A stretch of DNA of 64,000 bases from Desulfocapsa sp. (GTDB lineage Bacteria; Desulfobacterota; Desulfobulbia; Desulfobulbales; Desulfocapsaceae): the NCBI GenBank assembly GCA_016765495.1, contig JAESPV010000027.1, forward strand, positions 1-64,000. The letters run 5' to 3'. Positions 60,862-64,000 of the stretch are shown in pieces. Within the stretch, counting starts at the first letter, position 1. Each line of letters opens with the position of its first letter. Under the pieces are notes generated by a model. That model was not told the origin of the DNA and made no database searches. It was given only the letters and a program-made list of their open reading frames with translations. Made by a program: the position numbers and the translations under genes.

Positions 60862-62382
60862 TTACCCCTGTAACAACTGTAGGGCAAGCTGAGGTGTTTG
60901 GTTGGCCTGGGTCAGGATGGAAACGCCAGCCTGTTGCAGGATATTGTTTTTGGTCATGGCAGAAGTCTCCTGGGCGATATCTGCATCGAGAATCCGGCTG
61001 CGGGCAGCAGAAAGATTTTCGGAGACATTTTGCAGGTTGGAGATGGTTGACTCAAAACGGTTCTGAATAGCACCGAGATCCCCGCGGATGGTGTCGATTT
61101 GGCTGATTGCTCCATCAATGGTTTTTATGGCCTCGGCAGACCCTTCCACGGTGCTGATATCGATATCGTCAACGGAGTTAAGGGTACTTGCATTGGCTAC
61201 GCTTGCGACAGTGGGCAAAAGAGAACCTAAGCCGCCATCCACGTCGCTGTTGATATTAAAGATTCCCGTGCTGTAAAATGAGATTTCACCGCCAATAACG
61301 GTGGAGTCAGTTGTGCTTCCTGTATTACCTACCAAGGCTACACCGTCCCCTTCGTTTCCTTTTATGGTAATGGTGGACGCTGCGTTATCATCACTGTGCG
61401 TATAATCTGCAATCTTGATATCCTCGCCTTCGGGATGGGTTAGCTCGATACTCTTTTTATCACCACTCAAGGTAGCCAGAATTCCAGTCTTGCCTGCCTG
61501 CTCATTGATGGCTCGAGCAAGAAAGGAAAGGTCGTCCGTTTCAACGGTTGCACTGATGGAAATGGGATCGGCGTTGCTGCCTTGGAGATCAAAACCAATG
61601 GTGCCGTCACTTATCAGGTCTGAAATGGTAGCCGTGGTGCGGGCTTCGGCTGTAACTCCGGTGATGGCAGATTCCAGATTGACAGTATTGGCGATGGTCA
61701 TGGCATTGTCCTGGGCTGCAATGTTGACCTTTTCGGTACCATCAGGACCAACGATTTCCAGTTCCTGTAATGCTACGTTGTTGCCGGCACTGGTGTCGGC
61801 AACAGGGCCAGTCGCAGTTTCGATACCGAGAAGAGGGGGCCCTCCTGCTGCTTCTGACTTCAGGTTGTTTATCCCCAAGTCCGGCGCCTTTGCAGAAGGA
61901 ATGGAAAAGGAGATGGTCTCATTGGCATTAGCTCCCACCTGAAACTGGGCATTGTTCAGGTTGCCATCAAGGACATTTCTGTTGTTAAAGGAAGTGCTGC
62001 TGGCGATGCGAGTGACTTCCTGCTGAAGCTGGTTGATTTCGGCCTGGAGGGATGCCCGGTCCGATGAGCTGTTGGTGTCGTTGGCAGACTGGATAGCCAG
62101 CTCGCGCATACGTTGCAGGATATTAGTTGTCTCCTGCAGTGCTCCCTCCGCAGTCTGAGCCATGGATATACCATCGTTCGAGTTACGTGCAGCCTGATTC
62201 AGTCCTCTGATCTGGGAAGTCATTCTATCAGAAATGGCAAGCCCTGCAGCATCGTCTTTGGCCGAGTTGATTCTCAGGCCGGATGAGAGGCGTTGCATGG
62301 ATCGGGAAAGATCGTTTTGTGATTTACTTAAATTACGTTGTGCATTTAAAGATGGAACGTTTGTGTTGATTGTAAGTGCCAT
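60862..62382 (-). CDS. fliC: Flagellin 2
   Basis: The start is ATG 62382 (AAGGAGG upstream), giving 506 residues; a longer frame to 62424 is unsupported. The terminal D0/D1 domains are nearly identical to flagellin 1, while the middle (180-400) differs, so the two filament surfaces could differ. Base use is visibly richer in G+C than in flagellin 1 and the neighbours, which hints at transfer or different selection. It may be the major or the alternative subunit. It shares FliS, FliW and FliD with flagellin 1. Confidence 0.95.
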   Translation of the reverse strand: MALTINTNVPSLNAQRNLSKSQNDLSRSMQRLSSGLRINSAKDDAAGLAISDRMTSQIRGLNQAARNSNDGISMAQTAEGALQETTNILQRMRELAIQSANDTNSSSDRASLQAEINQLQQEVTRIASSTSFNNRNVLDGNLNNAQFQVGANANETISFSIPSAKAPDLGINNLKSEAAGGPPLLGIETATGPVADTSAGNNVALQELEIVGPDGTEKVNIAAQDNAMTIANTVNLESAITGVTAEARTTATISDLISDGTIGFDLQGSNADPISISATVETDDLSFLARAINEQAGKTGILATLSGDKKSIELTHPEGEDIKIADYTHSDDNAASTITIKGNEGDGVALVGNTGSTTDSTVIGGEISFYSTGIFNINSDVDGGLGSLLPTVASVANASTLNSVDDIDISTVEGSAEAIKTIDGAISQIDTIRGDLGAIQNRFESTISNLQNVSENLSAARSRILDADIAQETSAMTKNNILQQAGVSILTQANQTPQLALQLLQG

Positions 62383-62477
62383 TTGAAAATCCTCCTTGAT
62401 GGGGTGCTTTGGCGTCAATGTCAATCATGTCACAAACGTAATGTTGTTCTCTCGGGTGTTCCTCGCAGTTATTATAC

Positions 62478-62505
62478 ATTTCGTCAGTGGGGGAACATTT
62501 CTTTA
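62478..62505 (-). promoter_or_regulatory. Sigma-28 promoter of flagellin 2
   Basis: On the minus strand TAAAGAAA (62498-62505) and GACGAAAT (62478-62485) are separated by 12 bases, the same spacing as the flagellin 1 promoter. Agreement with the FliA consensus is moderate, but the paired occurrence before both flagellins supports it. Confidence 0.55.
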
Positions 62506-62679
62506 GGGAAAAGTTACGAATAAGCAGGATGTATTCATTTGTCTTGAACCTGCCATTCAACACCTGAAGAAACAACAGGCTCAGAGCAGGCAGGGTTGCG
62601 TTGCGCCACGGTACAATGTAGCGAAAGTTGCGGGTGTGTAAGGAAAATAGGAATGTCGGGGAGACTGATGGATAAAAAT

Positions 62680-62709
62680 AAAAAAAGCCAAATGCGTTAC
62701 CATTTGGCT
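62680..62709 (-). terminator. Terminator of the csrA-fliW operon
   Basis: AGCCAAATG (62686-62694) and CATTTGGCT (62701-62709) form a perfect 9-bp stem with a 6-base loop. On the minus strand it is followed by a T-run (the A-run before 62687). It lies 27 bases after the fliW stop. Confidence 0.85.
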
Positions 62710-62735
62710 TTCAATCAAGGGGAGAAAACTTCCAA

Positions 62736-63155
62736 TTAAGATGGTAGGGGAGTTTTAGACTTGTAATCACCATGTTCCAGAATCGTCTGAATGGCTCTAT
62801 TTGTTTTGGGAGAGAAAAGGATGGGAGCTGCAAGGTTCAAAGTTATTTTTTGATCTGGTGGTACTGTCACAACAGAAAGAATATAACAGTCATCATCGGC
62901 AGTGATGTTTAATGAATTTTTTTCAGATTCATCAGGTGCCACGTGATATTTTGGAAAAAAATTACTGGGATCAGTAAGAACAAAAGCAATCTCAGGTTCG
63001 TCTACGCTCTGTATCCAAAAGAGAGGACCCTCTTTTTTGTTTGGCATGACGATGAACTCATGCAGGGTAGGGAAACCGATCATTCCTGCTGGAAAGTAAA
63101 GCAGATTTTCAGGATCATATTCAACTTCGCCGAATCGCGTTTGTATGGTTTTCAT
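62736..63155 (-). CDS. fliW: Flagellar assembly factor FliW
   Basis: The protein has 139 residues. IQTRFGEVEYDPENLLYFPAGMIGFP is the FliW opening, and the VVTVPPDQKITLNLAAPILF segment confirms it. FliW binds flagellin when export is blocked; otherwise it binds CsrA and relieves repression of flagellin translation. The start overlaps the csrA stop by 4 bases, which fixes their stoichiometric coupling. Confidence 0.95.
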   Translation of the reverse strand: MKTIQTRFGEVEYDPENLLYFPAGMIGFPTLHEFIVMPNKKEGPLFWIQSVDEPEIAFVLTDPSNFFPKYHVAPDESEKNSLNITADDDCYILSVVTVPPDQKITLNLAAPILFSPKTNRAIQTILEHGDYKSKTPLPS

Positions 63156-63394
63156 TTATCTTTCTTCTTAGTTGAAAGGTTTGTGCTAAGAGAATTGAGG
63201 GCATCCATATCCCATTGTGTTGCTATTTTGTTCTCTTCAGTTATGCGGTCATAGATTTCCTGACGGTAAATTTTTTTACTTTTTGGAGCGTCAATTCCAA
63301 TACGGACGCCGCCCCCTTTCATTTCAATAACTTTAATTGTGACATCATCGCCAATGACAATTCCTTCACCGGCTTTTCTGGTAAGAACGAGCAT
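63152..63394 (-). CDS. csrA: Translational regulator CsrA
   Basis: The protein has 80 residues. MLVLTRKAGEGIVIGDDVTIKVIE and GGGVRIGIDAPKS are diagnostic. The C-terminal extension (about 60-80) is longer than in E. coli and typical of CsrA in species with FliW, which binds there. It represses flagellin mRNA through GGA hairpins such as those at 60447 and 60483. TGGAG precedes the ATG. The flgL stop lies 211 bases upstream. Confidence 0.95.
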   Translation of the reverse strand: MLVLTRKAGEGIVIGDDVTIKVIEMKGGGVRIGIDAPKSKKIYRQEIYDRITEENKIATQWDMDALNSLSTNLSTKKKDK

Positions 63395-63605
63395 ATTGCG
63401 CTCCAGGAAAAATAGTGCATAACAGTTGAAAATATAAAATGACCTAACTAACGTTATGCTTAATGATAGTGAAAGTCAAATGGTGAAATAAGATAGCGCT
63501 GTAAAAAAATTCGTTACCTTCTTTGTTGCTACATTTTTTGTTTAGTTACGATGCGCCTTAGTTATCAAGATTTCATCTTTTTATGAACTTGTCAAATAAA
63601 TATTT

Positions 63606-64000
63606 CTAGAAGTAATCAAGAATTGAGATTTGTGATACTTTGGACGTAATGCTGAGGGCAGCTTGAAGGGCTGTTTCCTGTTGCATGATTGCATTGAATG
63701 TTTCTATGGCATCCGCATCCTGATATCTTGACAATACCTGTTGAAGATCAATCTTTACATCCATCTGATGAAACATGGCCACATCAACTCTGGACGCACG
63801 ATTGCCAAGTTGACTGCGTAATCGTCTACCCTGATTTGCAGCAAGCTCAAGGGTGTCAACTTTCCCTTCCAGTTTGTTTCTGAGTGCATCTGCCGCGGCT
63901 GTATTTCCAACCGCATCAAATGCATTTGCGTCCTCCAAGTCAACCATTCTAGTGCGCAAGGCTTCTTCTGTTCTTTCGAGTAAACTGAAGATATCTACTC
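63606..64000 (-). CDS. flgL: Flagellar hook-filament junction protein FlgL, partial
   Basis: The frame is open to the right window edge, so only the C-terminal ~130 residues are seen. The end, AIETFNAIMQQETALQAALSITSKVSQISILDYF, is the FlgL signature, with the coiled-coil helix before it. It links hook and filament with FlgK. Any in-frame start within the visible part is not the true start. It probably belongs to the same late flagellar transcript group as csrA-fliW, but the 211-base gap suggests a separate promoter. Confidence 0.9.
   Translation of the reverse strand, partial: VDIFSLLERTEEALRTRMVDLEDANAFDAVGNTAAADALRNKLEGKVDTLELAANQGRRLRSQLGNRASRVDVAMFHQMDVKIDLQQVLSRYQDADAIETFNAIMQQETALQAALSITSKVSQISILDYF

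Larger units (their letters stand above)
62383..62735. other. Flagellin 2 leader and fliW terminator region
   Basis: The 353 bases hold no gene. On the minus strand they begin with the fliW terminator (62680-62709), then the sigma-28 promoter at 62478-62505 and a ~90-base leader. The leader's ribosome site (62391-62399, TCAAGGAGG) places AAGGAG in a possible but weak 3-bp ATC/GAT hairpin at 62389-62400, a much poorer CsrA structure than in flagellin 1. Confidence 0.6.

Noticed and set aside
61415-61942. 175-codon plus-strand frame over flagellin 2
   Set aside because: Same reason as for flagellin 1; the minus-strand gene is certain.
1-64000. rRNA, tRNA, tmRNA or SRP RNA genes
   Set aside because: I looked through the intergenic stretches and saw no cloverleaf with a recognisable T-loop nor conserved rRNA segments.

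Overview
The window is an A+T-rich chromosomal segment of an anaerobic, motile, Gram-negative bacterium. It most resembles the sulfur-metabolising Desulfobacterota (Desulfobulbales-like). The pointers are a DsrC-family protein, a ferredoxin-type 2-oxoacid oxidoreductase, periplasmic multiheme c-type cytochromes wired to Tat-exported iron-sulfur and NrfD/HybB-type membrane subunits, many sigma-54 regulators, and a full flagellin/FliW/CsrA block. This assignment is inference from gene content; no rRNA or tRNA is present to confirm it.

Layout. 0.5-5.2 kb: a Cys-cluster protein, a 4Fe-4S protein, a Kef-type antiporter and a small DsrC-like operon. 5.4-8.0 kb: korAB (2-oxoacid:ferredoxin oxidoreductase). 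8.3-11.2 kb: a sigma-54 activator with a degenerate receiver, a cyclic-nucleotide-binding protein and a secreted nuclease. 11.3-27.6 kb: a redox and regulation island with two separate cytochrome/FeS/NrfD modules. Between the modules lie a histidine kinase, a membrane PAS protein and a sigma-54 response regulator in one operon, a truncated second sigma-54 regulator, and an ftsH operon whose first gene is a transposase-derived protein. 28.0-35.6 kb: a pentapeptide-repeat protein and a chemotaxis operon (cheA-cheW-cheB-cheR-receiver). 35.9-52.8 kb: housekeeping genes (SlyD-like, hisI, hisG, engB, lepA, thiL, cutA, coaX, LD-carboxypeptidase, dCMP deaminase) and two adjacent, unrelated fructose-bisphosphatase families. 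52.8-64.0 kb: a flagellar block on the minus strand (flgL, csrA, fliW, two flagellins, flaG, fliD, fliS, chaperone-like genes, two PilZ proteins, fliK, an FlhB-tail homologue).

How it fits together. The two membrane modules probably pass electrons between periplasmic cytochromes and the quinone pool. The central kinase/response-regulator operon and the transposase-like/ftsH operon both have CCACA/TGTGG inverted repeats upstream, and the latter has a near-consensus sigma-54 promoter. I infer a regulon joining membrane redox state to membrane-protein quality control. In the flagellar block, the first flagellin leader carries two hairpins presenting GGA in hexaloops. With csrA and fliW adjacent, this points to FliW-CsrA feedback on flagellin translation.

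Most notable items: the transposase-like protein that lacks its first catalytic acid yet sits in a sigma-54 operon with ftsH; a DsrC homologue whose redox cysteines have moved to a new C-terminal Cys-Cys; a GlpX homologue with lost metal ligands next to a class III FBPase; and small genes (34 and 55 codons) that a length cut-off would miss.
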